A stretch of DNA of 64,000 nt from Bradyrhizobium sp. CB1650 (lineage in GTDB: Bacteria > Pseudomonadota > Alphaproteobacteria > Rhizobiales > Xanthobacteraceae), in assembly GCF_029761915.1 (NCBI RefSeq), contig NZ_CP121695.1:4369501-4433500 (forward strand), read 5' to 3'. This document shows positions 40,944-49,654 of the stretch, in pieces (within the stretch, counting starts at the first letter, position 1; every line of letters begins with the position of its first letter). The notes under the pieces are model-generated. The model did no database searches. It was not told the origin of the DNA and saw nothing but the letters and a program-made list of their open reading frames with translations. A program made the position numbers and the translations under genes.

Positions 40944-41945
40944 CTACTGCACATCCATCTGCAGGCCTTCCTTCTGGATGATGCCGGCGAATTTCTTCGT
41001 CTCTGCATCAACGAAATCGGAGAACTGCTGCGGGGTGCCGTAGTCGGCGCGGGCGCCCATGGCGGCGATCTGCTTCTTGATCTCGTCGCGCTCGAGCATC
41101 GCCTTGACCTGGAGGCTCAGCGCGTCGAGCACGGGGGCAGGGGCGCCCTTCGGCAGGAACACCGCGAACCAGGACGACACGTCGAAATTCGAGAGCTCCG
41201 GCGCGCTCTCGCGCATGGTCGGCAGGTTCGGCGCAAGGTCGCTGCGGTCGGTCGTAGTGACGCAGAGCCCATTGAGCGTGCCGTTCTGCACCTGGGGCAG
41301 GCTCGGATAGAGGTTGTCGAACAGGATCTGGATGTCGCCGGCAAGGGCGGCCTGGAGCGCGGGGCCGGCGCCGCGGAACGGGATGTGCGTCATCTTCAGT
41401 CCCGTGAGCTGCAGGAACCAGGCGCCGGTAAGATGCGGGCTCTGGCCGACGCCGGAGGAGGCGTAGCTGAGCTTGTCCGGATTCGCCTTGAGGTAGGCGA
41501 TCAGCTCGGCGACCGACTTGATGCCAGTCTTCGGATGTGCCGACACGATGTTTGGGATCCGGATCATGTTGGAGACCGGCTGGAGCTGGTCCGGCTTGTA
41601 CGAGAGATTCTTGAAGATGCTGTAGGCGATCGCGTTCGGCCCTGGATTGCCGATCAGGATGGTGTGGCCGTCCGGCCTGGCGCGGACCACCTCGGCCGTG
41701 CCGATCGTGCCGCCGCCACCCGAGCGATTTTCCACGAAGGCCGACTGCCCCCAGGCGGTTTGCAAATGAGCGGCGAGCAGCCGGCCCATGACGTCGGTGG
41801 AGCCGCCGGCCGCGGCCGGCACGATGAGGCGGACGTTCTCGGTCGGCTTCCAGTCCGCAAGGCTCGATCGTGGCAGGATGGCTGCGGCCGACATACCGGC
41901 AGCACCGGCGAGCACGCGTCGGCGGGACAACAACTTTTTGGGCAC
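40944..41945 (-). CDS. Tripartite tricarboxylate transporter substrate-binding protein (Bug family)
   Basis: Periplasmic binding protein of the Bug/TctC family, which captures small organic acids. The mature domain starts PTENVRLIVPAAAGGSTDVMGRLLA, with conserved GGSTDV, and contains VENRSGGGGTIGTAEV and PHLTGAWFLQLTG. The leader has a twin-arginine-like SRRRVLAGAAG motif followed by a hydrophobic stretch, so Tat export is possible. I favour the GTG at 41945 (333 residues); an ATG at 42005 would add 20 residues. No TctA/TctB membrane genes are adjacent, which is common for this family. The ligand is unknown. Confidence 0.85.
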   Translation of the reverse strand: MPKKLLSRRRVLAGAAGMSAAAILPRSSLADWKPTENVRLIVPAAAGGSTDVMGRLLAAHLQTAWGQSAFVENRSGGGGTIGTAEVVRARPDGHTILIGNPGPNAIAYSIFKNLSYKPDQLQPVSNMIRIPNIVSAHPKTGIKSVAELIAYLKANPDKLSYASSGVGQSPHLTGAWFLQLTGLKMTHIPFRGAGPALQAALAGDIQILFDNLYPSLPQVQNGTLNGLCVTTTDRSDLAPNLPTMRESAPELSNFDVSSWFAVFLPKGAPAPVLDALSLQVKAMLERDEIKKQIAAMGARADYGTPQQFSDFVDAETKKFAGIIQKEGLQMDVQ

Positions 41946-42054
41946 GAATCCACTCCCTGCTTCTCGTTTTGCAGGAAGCCTAGGGAACACGGCGCGCGTC
42001 GGCAAGCCGCAGGGGGCGGCACGACGCCGCAGGCCAAAGCCTAAGCTCGAGCCC

Positions 42055-42540
42055 TCAGTTGAAGCTGAGCAGCTTGAACAGCGGCGTGAGGTAGCTCATC
42101 TCCTGGCCCGACGTCGGCGTGGTGCGGCTGATGAAGTCGAAGATCTTGCCATCCTGCAGGCCATAGTTCGCAAGGCGGCGCACGCGCCGGCTCTTGTCGA
42201 AATAGATCGCGATCACGCGCTGGTCGACGACCTTCTGGTTCATGAAGGCGACCGGGCGCTCGGAGCGCTGGGAAATGTAGTAGAAGACCTCGCCGTCCAG
42301 GGTCGCGACCGTCGAGGGCGTGCCCATCACGATCAGCACCTGGTCCTGGCTCGCGCCGATCGGAATCTGCTCGAGCGCGCCGGGCGGCAGGATGTAGCCC
42401 TTCTGGAATTGCTCGCCGGTGCAGCCCGCGAGCGTAGCGCCGACAAGCGCCGCGGCCGCGACCAGGCGCAACGCGCGCCAGCGCGCATGGAGGCCGCGCG
42501 GATTACTCGCGCGCAGGCGGGTCTGGTTCAATGTCGTCAT
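42055..42540 (-). CDS. bamE: Outer membrane assembly lipoprotein BamE (SmpA/OmlA)
   Basis: Lipoprotein subunit of the BAM complex that folds outer-membrane proteins such as the porin at 55.8 kb. The signal peptide ends in the lipobox LAGC (Cys about residue 41). The mature part has GYILPPGALEQIPIGASQDQV (outline), VLIVMGTPSTVATLDGEVFYYIS and RRLANYGLQDGKIFDFISRTTP, the alphaproteobacterial BamE pattern. The ATG at 42540 gives 161 residues. It is divergent from the bc1 chaperone across 98 bases. Confidence 0.92.
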   Translation of the reverse strand: MTTLNQTRLRASNPRGLHARWRALRLVAAAALVGATLAGCTGEQFQKGYILPPGALEQIPIGASQDQVLIVMGTPSTVATLDGEVFYYISQRSERPVAFMNQKVVDQRVIAIYFDKSRRVRRLANYGLQDGKIFDFISRTTPTSGQEMSYLTPLFKLLSFN

Positions 42541-42638
42541 CGTGGAACTGATTCCGTCCCCTTGCGTCGCGCGAGGCGCTGAAGTACCGGGCGGAGGCTG
42601 CGATTGCAACATGCGCGCGCCCCCTTGCGGAGCCCACA

Positions 42639-43190
42639 ATGGTTTGGCCGTTCAATCACTTCAGGAAACCCCGGCTTGCCCCGCGCGGCACCATTGAAGC
42701 CATCTATGGCATGATCGTGACGCAGGCGCGAGAACCCATATTTTACCGGGAGTTGGGCGTCCCGGATACGGTTAACGGCCGATTCGACCTGTTGCTGCTG
42801 CATTTGTGCCTGTTGCTGCGGCGCCTGCGGGCCGCTAGGGACGGCGCGGCGCTGTCTCAGGTGCTGTTCGACCGCTTCTGCGAGGATATGGACGATAATT
42901 TGCGCGAGATGGGCGTCGGCGACCAGACCGTCCCGAAGCGGATGCGCGCCTTCGGCGAGGCCTTTTATGGCCGCGCACAGGCCTATGACCGGGCGATGGA
43001 TGAGGGCGGCGAAGCGCTGGCATCGGCGATTTCGAAGAATATCTTGAATGGCACCGGGATGGAGCAGGCGCGCCAGCTTGCGGCCTATGCCCAGGCGACC
43101 GAGGTTGATCTCGGCGAGACCGACGAATCGGCGCTGCTGCTCGCGTCATTCACATTTCCACCACCGCTTCGGGAGGGTGCGACGCCATGA
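42639..43190 (+). CDS. Ubiquinol-cytochrome c chaperone (CBP3-like)
   Basis: A 183-residue protein related to mitochondrial CBP3, which assists assembly of cytochrome b in the bc1 complex. The domain runs from ARGTIEAIYGMIVTQAREPIFY-like residues (about 15-38) through DTVNGRFDLLLLHLCLLLRRLR to MDDNLREMGVGD and VPKRMRAFGEAFYGRAQAYD (about 98-117). It overlaps the DUF177 gene by 4 bases (ATGA), and the order is typical of rhizobia. The role is inferred from the family. Confidence 0.9.
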   Translation: MVWPFNHFRKPRLAPRGTIEAIYGMIVTQAREPIFYRELGVPDTVNGRFDLLLLHLCLLLRRLRAARDGAALSQVLFDRFCEDMDDNLREMGVGDQTVPKRMRAFGEAFYGRAQAYDRAMDEGGEALASAISKNILNGTGMEQARQLAAYAQATEVDLGETDESALLLASFTFPPPLREGATP

Positions 43191-43756
43191 GTCGACCGAA
43201 TGCCGGATCCGAGACCGATCCCTGGCGCGCGCCCGTCATCGTCGCGCAGATCCCCGATGCGGGCCTGCACCGCGAACTGGAGGCATCAGTCGCGCAGCGG
43301 CAGGCCTTGGCCGATATTGCCGGCCTGCGCGATATCCTGTCCGCCCGCGCCGCCTTCGACCTGACGCCGAAGAGCGGCGGCCGGGTCCACGTCACGGGCC
43401 AAGTCAGAGCTCGGATCGGCCAGACCTGCGTGGTGACGCTCGACCCGATCGAGAACGATATCGACGAGGAGATCGACCTGATGTTTGCGCCCGAGGCCGA
43501 GGCGCGGCGGCTGGCCGATCTGATCGAGGAGGGGCAGGACAGCGAGGAGCCACCGGAGGTCGCCGACCCGCCGGAGGCGATTATGGGCGGGATCATCGAT
43601 CTCGGCCGGCTTGCCACCGACGCACTGTTCCTCGCGATCGATCCCTATCCCCGCAAGCAGGGCGCCGTGTTCGAGGCCGACGTCATCACGCCCGATCCGG
43701 AGGACCATCCGTTCGCCGCGCTGAAGGCGCTTCAGGACGGAAAAAAAGGCCAATAG
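43187..43756 (+). CDS. DUF177 (YceD-like) protein
   Basis: A 189-residue DUF177 protein. The family, linked to 23S rRNA metabolism in other organisms, usually precedes rpmF and plsX; here plsX follows after 297 bases but rpmF is missing from the neighbourhood. Visible features are GGRVHVTGQVRARIGQTCVVTLDPIE (outline, about residues 64-89), an acidic middle, and IIDLGRLATDALFLAIDPYPRKQGA. It is translationally coupled to the bc1 chaperone by a 4-base overlap. Confidence 0.88.
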   Translation: MSRPNAGSETDPWRAPVIVAQIPDAGLHRELEASVAQRQALADIAGLRDILSARAAFDLTPKSGGRVHVTGQVRARIGQTCVVTLDPIENDIDEEIDLMFAPEAEARRLADLIEEGQDSEEPPEVADPPEAIMGGIIDLGRLATDALFLAIDPYPRKQGAVFEADVITPDPEDHPFAALKALQDGKKGQ

Positions 43757-43816
43757 GCGCGCCGCCTGACTGCATCGTCTCGCGATCCGGCGTGAGGCGA
43801 TTGTGGGGATTCTTTG

Positions 43817-43843
43817 AGAGATCAGTGTATCTATATGATCTCT
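43817..43843. repeat. Inverted repeat upstream of plsX
   Basis: AGAGATCA (43817-43824) and TGATCTCT (43836-43843) are perfect inverted arms separated by the AT-rich spacer GTGTATCTATA. They lie in the 297-base gap between the DUF177 gene and plsX, 211 bases before the plsX start. They may be an operator or a hairpin; the rest of the gap holds no gene that I can support. Confidence 0.5.
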
Positions 43844-44053
43844 ATGCATTTTCGGTGAGTTCTCGGTTCCGGGACCGGGCCGCCCCGGATTCAAAAGACT
43901 GGGGGCAAGAGGTTGTTTCGGGACGACAAAACGCTATTGTCGCACCCCGGTCTGGGTGCGGCGTGGCGCTTGACCGATCGCCATCTTCATGGCGAAGCCA
44001 TTTTGTGGCGCCGCTAGTTCACGACCGCACGAGACCAGGTTTCCGGGACGTTT

Positions 44054-45115
44054 ATGCCAAGCAAGGTTCGTATTGCGCTTGACGCCATGGGGGGCGATGT
44101 CGGCGCCCCCGTGGTCATTCCCGGTGCCGCCATCTCCCTCGGCCGGCATCGCAACATCGAATTCCTCCTGGTCGGGGATCGCGCCAAGATCGAGCCCGAG
44201 CTCGAGAAGTATCCGGCGCTGAAGGCCGCCTCGAAGATTGTCCACACCGACGTCGCCATCAGTATGGAGGACAAGCCGAGTCAGGCGCTGCGGCGCGGGC
44301 GCAAGACCTCATCGATGGCGCTCGCCATCGACGCCGTGAAGAGGGGCGAGGCGGATGTCGTGGTCTCCGCCGGCAATACCGGCGCGCTGATGGCGATGTC
44401 GCGCTTCAACCTGCGCACGCTTCCGGGCATCGACCGCCCGGCAATCGCGGCTGTGTGGCCGACCATGCGGGGCGATTCCGTCGTGCTCGACCTCGGTGCC
44501 ACCATCGGCGGCGACGCGCACCATCTCGTCGGGCTCTCGGTGATGGGCGCGGCCATGGCGAGCGTGCTGTTCAACAAGAAGCGCCCGACGGTCGGCCTGC
44601 TCAACATCGGGACGGAGGAGATCAAGGGCCACGAGGAGATCCGCGAGGCCGGGGAACGGCTGCGCGCGTTGAACCTGCCCCAGCTCGATTATATCGGTTT
44701 CGTCGAGGGCGATGGCATCGGCAAGGGGCTCGCCGATGTGATCGTGACCGAAGGCTTCAGCGGCAACATCGCGCTCAAGGCCGCCGAGGGAACCGCACGG
44801 CAGATGGCGGAATTACTCCGCAACGAGATGCGGCGGACCTGGATGTCCAAACTCGGCTATCTCTTCGCGCGCGGTGCCTTCCGGACACTGCGCGACAAGA
44901 TGGATCCGAACAAGTCCAATGGCGGCATGCTTCTCGGGTTGAACGGCGTCGTGGTCAAGAGCCATGGTGGAATCAACGCCGAAGGCTTTGCCTATGCGAT
45001 CGATGTTGGCTATGAGATGGTCCAATACGATCTCCTGAACAAGATCAATCAGATGCTCAACCGCGACGGGGGTGCGCTCAGTTCCGTGCCGACCGCGCAG
45101 GAGGCTGTTTCGTGA
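44054..45115 (+). CDS. plsX: Phosphate acyltransferase PlsX
   Basis: Converts acyl-ACP to acyl-phosphate, the donor for the first step of phospholipid synthesis. The 353-residue protein starts [21 protein letters not shown] and contains [17 protein letters not shown] (about residues 100-116), [15 protein letters not shown] and [19 protein letters not shown] (about 234-252). It overlaps fabH by 4 bases and belongs to the plsX-fabH-ihfA-merR block conserved in alphaproteobacteria. Confidence 0.97.
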   Translation: MPSKVRIALDAMGGDVGAPVVIPGAAISLGRHRNIEFLLVGDRAKIEPELEKYPALKAASKIVHTDVAISMEDKPSQALRRGRKTSSMALAIDAVKRGEADVVVSAGNTGALMAMSRFNLRTLPGIDRPAIAAVWPTMRGDSVVLDLGATIGGDAHHLVGLSVMGAAMASVLFNKKRPTVGLLNIGTEEIKGHEEIREAGERLRALNLPQLDYIGFVEGDGIGKGLADVIVTEGFSGNIALKAAEGTARQMAELLRNEMRRTWMSKLGYLFARGAFRTLRDKMDPNKSNGGMLLGLNGVVVKSHGGINAEGFAYAIDVGYEMVQYDLLNKINQMLNRDGGALSSVPTAQEAVS

Positions 45116-46092
45116 CTCAAATTCGTTCGGTCGTGCTGGGCTGCGGCGCCTATCTGCCGGAGCAGGTCGTGACCAATGCGCAGCTTGCCGAGCGCATCGA
45201 CACGTCCGACGAGTGGATCGTGCAGCGCACCGGCATTCGCGAGCGGCATATCGCCGCTGACGGCGAGTTCACGTCGCATCTCGCGATCAAGGCGGCGCAG
45301 GCTGCGCTCACCGACGCCGGCATCGATGCGCAGTCGATCGAGCTGATCGTGCTGGCGACCTCGACGCCGGACAACACGTTCCCGGCGACTGCGGTCGCCG
45401 TGCAGCACGGGCTCGGCATCAACCATGGCGCGGCCTTCGACCTCCAGGCGGTCTGCTCCGGCTTCGTGTTCGCGCTCGCCACCGCCGACAACTTCCTGCG
45501 CACCGGCGCCTACAAGCGCGCGCTGGTCATCGGCGCGGAGACCTTCTCCCGCATCCTCGACTGGAACGACCGCGGCACCTGCGTGCTGTTCGGCGACGGC
45601 GCCGGCGCGGTCGTTCTGGAGGCGCAGCAGCAGCCAGGCAAGGCCGCGACCGACCGCGGCGTCCTCACCACGCATCTGCGCTCCGACGGCCGGCACAAGG
45701 CCAAGCTTTTCGTCGATGGCGGACCGTCCTCGACCCAGACCGTCGGTCATCTGCGCATGGAGGGCCGCGAGGTCTTCAAGCATGCGGTCGGCATGATCAC
45801 CGACGTGATCGTCGATGCGTTCGAGGCCACCGGCCTCACTGCCGGTGACATCAACTGGTTCGTGCCGCACCAGGCCAACAAGCGCATCATCGACGCCTCC
45901 GCGCACAAGCTTCATATCGCCCCGCAGAAGGTGGTGCTGACGGTGGACCGCCACGGCAATACGTCGGCGGCCTCCATACCGCTGGCGCTGTCGGTCGCGC
46001 GCAAGGACGGGCGCATCAAGCGCGGCGATCTGGTTCTCCTGGAAGCGATGGGCGGCGGCTTCACCTGGGGCTCTGCGCTGGTGCGCTGGTAG
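45112..46092 (+). CDS. fabH: Beta-ketoacyl-ACP synthase III
   Basis: Starts fatty acid chains by condensing acetyl-CoA with malonyl-ACP. The catalytic triad is visible: Cys in [10 protein letters not shown] (about residue 112), His in [10 protein letters not shown] (about 252) and Asn in [10 protein letters not shown] (about 282). [17 protein letters not shown] near the N-terminus is typical. The 326-residue length is normal. The start codon is GTG within the ATG-less overlap GTGA with plsX (45112-45115). Confidence 0.97.
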   Translation: MTQIRSVVLGCGAYLPEQVVTNAQLAERIDTSDEWIVQRTGIRERHIAADGEFTSHLAIKAAQAALTDAGIDAQSIELIVLATSTPDNTFPATAVAVQHGLGINHGAAFDLQAVCSGFVFALATADNFLRTGAYKRALVIGAETFSRILDWNDRGTCVLFGDGAGAVVLEAQQQPGKAATDRGVLTTHLRSDGRHKAKLFVDGGPSSTQTVGHLRMEGREVFKHAVGMITDVIVDAFEATGLTAGDINWFVPHQANKRIIDASAHKLHIAPQKVVLTVDRHGNTSAASIPLALSVARKDGRIKRGDLVLLEAMGGGFTWGSALVRW

Positions 46093-46158
46093 GCACACTC
46101 GATAAAATTTTGCCCGAATCATCTCCGATTATCGATGCGTCTGCATTGATGAGCGGTG

Positions 46159-46187
46159 TTGACCGCCGTATCGTAACCTCCTAATTT
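46159..46187 (+). promoter_or_regulatory. Possible sigma-70 promoter of ihfA
   Basis: TTGACC (46159-46164) and TAATTT (46182-46187) with a 17-base spacer lie 37 bases before the ihfA start, in an AT-rich stretch after fabH. Confidence 0.5.
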
Positions 46188-46224
46188 TAGACAACAATTG
46201 TTCGCCGTGATGTGGGGCAGGGCG

Positions 46225-46566
46225 ATGACCGAGACTAATAAAACCGTAACGCGTGTTGATCTCTGCGAGGCCGTCTACCAGAAGGTTGGCCTGTCGCGCA
46301 CCGAGTCCTCTGCGTTCGTGGAACTCGTGCTGAAGGAGATCACCGACTGCCTGGAACGGGGCGAGACGGTGAAACTGTCTTCGTTCGGCTCGTTCATGGT
46401 GCGCAAGAAGGGCCAGCGTATCGGCCGTAATCCGAAGACCGGCACCGAGGTGCCGATTTCGCCGCGCCGGGTGATGGTGTTCAAGCCGTCTGCGATCCTC
46501 AAGCAGCGGATCAACGCCCAGCACCGCGGCAACGGCGATGCCACTAAGGCTCAACCGGAGGCGTAA
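46225..46566 (+). CDS. ihfA: Integration host factor alpha subunit
   Basis: DNA-bending histone-like protein that works with IhfB in transcription and recombination. The N-terminal [20 protein letters not shown] dimerisation helices and the [24 protein letters not shown] arm (outline, about residues 53-76), with the intercalating proline region [14 protein letters not shown], are present. The ATG at 46225 gives 113 residues; the in-frame ATG at 46198 lacks conservation. The MerR gene follows after 24 bases. Confidence 0.95.
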   Translation: MTETNKTVTRVDLCEAVYQKVGLSRTESSAFVELVLKEITDCLERGETVKLSSFGSFMVRKKGQRIGRNPKTGTEVPISPRRVMVFKPSAILKQRINAQHRGNGDATKAQPEA

Positions 46567-46590
46567 TCGCCCGTGCAGAGGATTTAGCAT

Positions 46591-47163
46591 TTGGACAAGG
46601 CGCCGGATGCGTTCCGCACCATTAGCGAAGTAGCTCAGGAACTCGACATTCCGCAGCACGTGCTGCGCTTCTGGGAGACGCGCTTCTCGCAGATCAAGCC
46701 GATGAAGCGCAGCGGCGGCCGCCGCTACTACCGCCCCGACGACGTCGACCTGCTCAAGGGCATCCGCCGCCTCCTCTACGGGGAGGGCTACACGATCCGC
46801 GGGGTGCAGCGGATCCTGAAAGAACATGGCGTCAAATCGGTGCAGGGCCTCGCCGACAGCTCGGCCGCGGTCTCGTTCGGGGCGATCGAGGACGCCATCG
46901 GCCAGAGCCTGATGGAGCCGGATGACGAGGCGCCGATCCGCGGCGTCGCCGATTCCGACGATGACGACTATCAGGGCGAGGAGGAGGAAGGCATCGATTT
47001 CCGATTCGCGGAGATCGACGACGAGGAAATCCTCACCACCTTCCGCAAGGGCGGCACCGAGCGCGCCGGCACCAACGCCGCCGACCGGGAACGGCTGGAA
47101 CGGGTGCTCACCGATCTCGTTGCCTGCCGGGAATTGCTCGACCAGGCGATGAAGGACGGCTGA
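46591..47163 (+). CDS. MerR-family transcriptional regulator
   Basis: A 190-residue regulator whose N-terminal winged helix reads [20 protein letters not shown] and [20 protein letters not shown] (about residues 9-60). The C-terminal half is acidic ([14 protein letters not shown], about 116-130) and lacks metal-binding cysteines, so metal sensing is unlikely. The start is TTG with a CAGAGG site upstream. Genes of this type follow ihfA throughout the alphaproteobacteria; the target is unknown. Confidence 0.9.
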   Translation: MDKAPDAFRTISEVAQELDIPQHVLRFWETRFSQIKPMKRSGGRRYYRPDDVDLLKGIRRLLYGEGYTIRGVQRILKEHGVKSVQGLADSSAAVSFGAIEDAIGQSLMEPDDEAPIRGVADSDDDDYQGEEEEGIDFRFAEIDDEEILTTFRKGGTERAGTNAADRERLERVLTDLVACRELLDQAMKDG

Positions 47164-47267
47164 GGGCGCGTTTCGCCTCCTTGCCGGCTGTTCCAGAGAC
47201 GAGGTGACCGCAAAATGGTACGGCTCGCCTTGCGCAAAGCGGCGATCCTAGCTAATGGAACGACATT

Positions 47268-47345
47268 CGGAGCGTGGCGCAGCCCGGTTAGCGCACTAGT
47301 CTGGGAGACTAGGGGTCGGAGGTTCAAATCCTCTCGCTCCGACCA
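47268..47345 (+). tRNA. tRNA-Pro (anticodon GGG)
   Basis: The cloverleaf is complete: the acceptor arms CGGAGCG/CGCTCCG, the anticodon stem CTAGT/ACTAG with loop CTGGGAG (anticodon GGG), the T-arm with GGTTCAAATCC and an encoded ACCA end. It reads CCC/CCU proline codons. The DNA that follows is less GC-rich and holds an orphan protease-like gene and an integrase remnant, so the tRNA may have been an integration site. Confidence 0.96.
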
Positions 47346-47583
47346 AATTCTTCAACGATTTCAAGCGCGTTTTCGGGCGATTGGTTTGCAGCCAATCGCC
47401 GGCTTGCATATGGCTTGCAATTTTGTTCGGCTATCGTTCCGAACCGCTAGGCGCCGTCCGTCCACTTTTCTCCTTTAGTCCGATCGTCCGGTCAGCATTT
47501 TTATCAGTTCATCAAACCTTGGCACACCTTGTGCCGACTGATCGATATTGGGTTTTTTGCTCATTCCCTCCGGGTTGAAAGCC

Positions 47584-48390
47584 ATGGGAACGGTCGATTT
47601 CAAATTCGGTACGCTTATCCGGACGGGACCGAAACTGACTTACGGCGGCAAGTGGGATGCTGATCTAGTTGATTGGAGGATCGACCAATCCACCAATGCC
47701 TACCTCACGATTTTTATCCGCATCTTCTTCGCCAAGATCGATCCCGCCGGACCGACCGGGACCTATGGCGATAATGACGATACCGCCGCGCATCCATCCA
47801 AGAAGCCCATTCAAAAATGGAAACACGGCGAATTCGAACACTACGTTCGGAATCTCACGAGTAGTGCGCAACGTTTTTGGGATGGCCAGTTCTGGTTGAA
47901 GACGCCGAAAACCTATGACGGGCTAAATTATCTCGCCCATGGCCGGCCAGCCTACCGATGCAACCTGTATTGCAAGCTTGATCTCAAGGCGGTCTCAAGG
48001 GCCGACCACGCCCACTATACAATTGCCGTCGTTCGCGCACAGGACGGTGTATTTTTCCGCTCGAACGCCGTCCTTTACAGCCAGAACGACATCAAATCGG
48101 ACCAGAGAATTCCGGGCTCCACAGTGAAGTTCTGGACTCACTTCCATGAAGTTGGGCATCTGATCGGGCTCGGGCATGTGGGCACGGGCGGAAGGACCAA
48201 TGTCCACAACGACAACAGACCGGCGGCCTATGGCGTAACGGCGGCGGAAATGCAGGACGTTATGGGGCGGGGGCATGCCCGCCGCGACTGGCACGCGACC
48301 CCTTGGCAACAGGCCGCCGAAGCTTTTACGGGCGTGCGGGTCGCAAACTGGAAAGTGTTTCAACACCACATCGCGCCTGAGCGCGTTTGA
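47584..48390 (+). CDS. Metzincin-like metalloprotease of unknown family
   Basis: A 268-residue protein with no signal peptide. HEVGHLIGLGH (residues 188-198) is the extended zinc motif HExxHxxGxxH of metzincins. MQDVMGRG about 30 residues later supplies the methionine (Met227) expected for the Met-turn. The N-terminal 130 residues (many Lys, Trp, Tyr) match nothing that I know. Base composition is lower in GC than the neighbours. It stands between tRNA-Pro and an integrase remnant, suggesting transfer. The ATG at 47584 is chosen over 47548; neither has a strong ribosome site. Activity is inferred from the motif alone. Confidence 0.65.
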   Translation: MGTVDFKFGTLIRTGPKLTYGGKWDADLVDWRIDQSTNAYLTIFIRIFFAKIDPAGPTGTYGDNDDTAAHPSKKPIQKWKHGEFEHYVRNLTSSAQRFWDGQFWLKTPKTYDGLNYLAHGRPAYRCNLYCKLDLKAVSRADHAHYTIAVVRAQDGVFFRSNAVLYSQNDIKSDQRIPGSTVKFWTHFHEVGHLIGLGHVGTGGRTNVHNDNRPAAYGVTAAEMQDVMGRGHARRDWHATPWQQAAEAFTGVRVANWKVFQHHIAPERV

Positions 48391-48402
48391 GTGCAGACCG
48401 AG

Positions 48403-48615
48403 CTAAGCGATTCTGTTTCGGTCCAGATAGTCCTCAAGCTTCGCGACAGCATTCGCTGCCAGAATGCCGCGGCGTGCGAGGCAGGCGTCGATAACGCGCT
48501 GGGCCTTGTGCACAGTCCAAGTCAGCGCCTCGGCAATCTCCGGCGCCGTTGCGCCCTCGGCGTGATGACATCGACCTTGTCGCAATCCTCGCGCCCGTGA
48601 TCATTGAAGTCGCGT
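48403..48615 (-). pseudogene. Remnant of a phage-type tyrosine integrase, C-terminal part
   Basis: Read leftward, the 48585-48403 frame gives APEIAEALTWTVHKAQRVID and ANAVAKLEDYL, aligning with the usual integrase end (PEIA.ITGHS...V..ILD...LAENAV.KLE). Upstream, about 48615-48590, TTCAATGAT in another frame encodes the FNDLRG-like start of the conserved arginine box, so a frameshift separates the two. The catalytic His/Arg/Tyr set is not intact. No N-terminal part is seen. It indicates past integration near the tRNA. Confidence 0.6.
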
Positions 48616-48755
48616 TTCGATCTGTGACTTTCCGAATTTATTCAAGTCGATCTTTTTGCGTAACGACAACACCGGTACGAGGACAAGAAAGATGTCGCTA
48701 GCGGCTGGACTTTTTGTTCCTGTTATGTTCTCATCGCTGTCCTTGGAGGTGACTC

Positions 48756-48893
48756 ATGGACATCGAGAAACAGCGTGAAGTGATCCGGCTCTGGAATCAG
48801 CTCAGGAAGGTGGAGGGCCCGGCGGCGGAAGAGCTCCGCATCCAGATCCTCGAGGCCTTTGCGGAGCGTGGGAAGGCGAAGCGGGCGGCTTGA
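48756..48893 (+). CDS. Small protein, 45 aa
   Basis: ATG preceded by the strong ribosome site GGAGGT, 6 bases upstream. The product begins MDIEKQREVIRLWNQLRKVE and continues as one charged amphipathic helix ending KAKRAA. Codon use is normal for a GC-rich genome (third positions mostly G/C). It is outside the usual length cut-off for gene calling. The function is unknown. Confidence 0.6.
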   Translation: MDIEKQREVIRLWNQLRKVEGPAAEELRIQILEAFAERGKAKRAA

Positions 48894-48917
48894 GTAACTC
48901 GACTCGGGAAGCGGCGG

Positions 48918-49541
48918 CTATCGCAAATACCCCACCACCATCCGAGTGGTCTCATCAACCAGCGTCCTGACCATCTTGTCCGACAGCGTGTCGGCCTGGT
49001 TCAGGACCGCGTTGTGCGCCACCGCCTCGATCGCGCTGACGCAGACGAAGGCAGCTAACCCCGGATCGATCTTGCGCAGCTCGCTTCGGCGGCTCTCGAG
49101 ATAGGCGCCGACGAGGACGAGGATCTCGCGGTTGAAGGCCTCGACGTCCTTGAGCTGACCCGTACGTGGGATCTGCTCGGCGAGCACGCGATGCAGCTTT
49201 GGGTCGATCTGATGCGCCTCGATCGCCACCGTGACGAGCTTGCGCACGGCCTTCTCAATCGGCAGTGCGCTCGCTTCCGCGAGCGCGGCGCGGACGACCA
49301 GCATGATCTCCTGATTGTGGCGATCGATCACGGCGGCAACGAGGGCCTCCTTGCTCGGAAAATACTGGTAGAGCGAGCCGACGCTCACACCCGCCAGCTC
49401 GGCGATCCGGTTGGTGCTGGCCTTCTCAAATCCTTCGCGGACCAGAATGCGAGCGGTTGCTTCGATGAGCGCGTCGACGGTCGCGCGCGACCGGTTTTGC
49501 GAGGCATTTTTCCGGGGTTTTGTGAGCGGCTTGCGCGCCAT
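48918..49541 (-). CDS. TetR-family transcriptional regulator
   Basis: A 207-residue repressor-type regulator. After a basic N-terminus (RKPLTKPRKNASQNRSRATV), the helix-turn-helix is ATARILVREGFEKASTNRIA and VSVGSLYQYFPSKEALV (about residues 28-67). The ligand-binding C-terminal domain is typical. It is divergently placed, 113 bases from an esterase-like gene, so it probably controls that gene and itself. The ligand is unknown. Confidence 0.92.
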   Translation of the reverse strand: MARKPLTKPRKNASQNRSRATVDALIEATARILVREGFEKASTNRIAELAGVSVGSLYQYFPSKEALVAAVIDRHNQEIMLVVRAALAEASALPIEKAVRKLVTVAIEAHQIDPKLHRVLAEQIPRTGQLKDVEAFNREILVLVGAYLESRRSELRKIDPGLAAFVCVSAIEAVAHNAVLNQADTLSDKMVRTLVDETTRMVVGYLR

Positions 49542-49654
49542 GGCCCATGGTCCGAATGCGAGTATGAAAAGCGAGTGAACGCTCGCATTATATGCGCGAG
49601 CGGCGACGGATGGATAGAGCCATCGTTGGCCGGCCGGTGCAGCAGGGCGAGGAC

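Noticed and set aside
47346..48900. Direct repeat of the tRNA-Pro 3' end as an attachment site
   Set aside because: No second copy of the T-arm/acceptor sequence was seen downstream within the window, so no attachment site is annotated.
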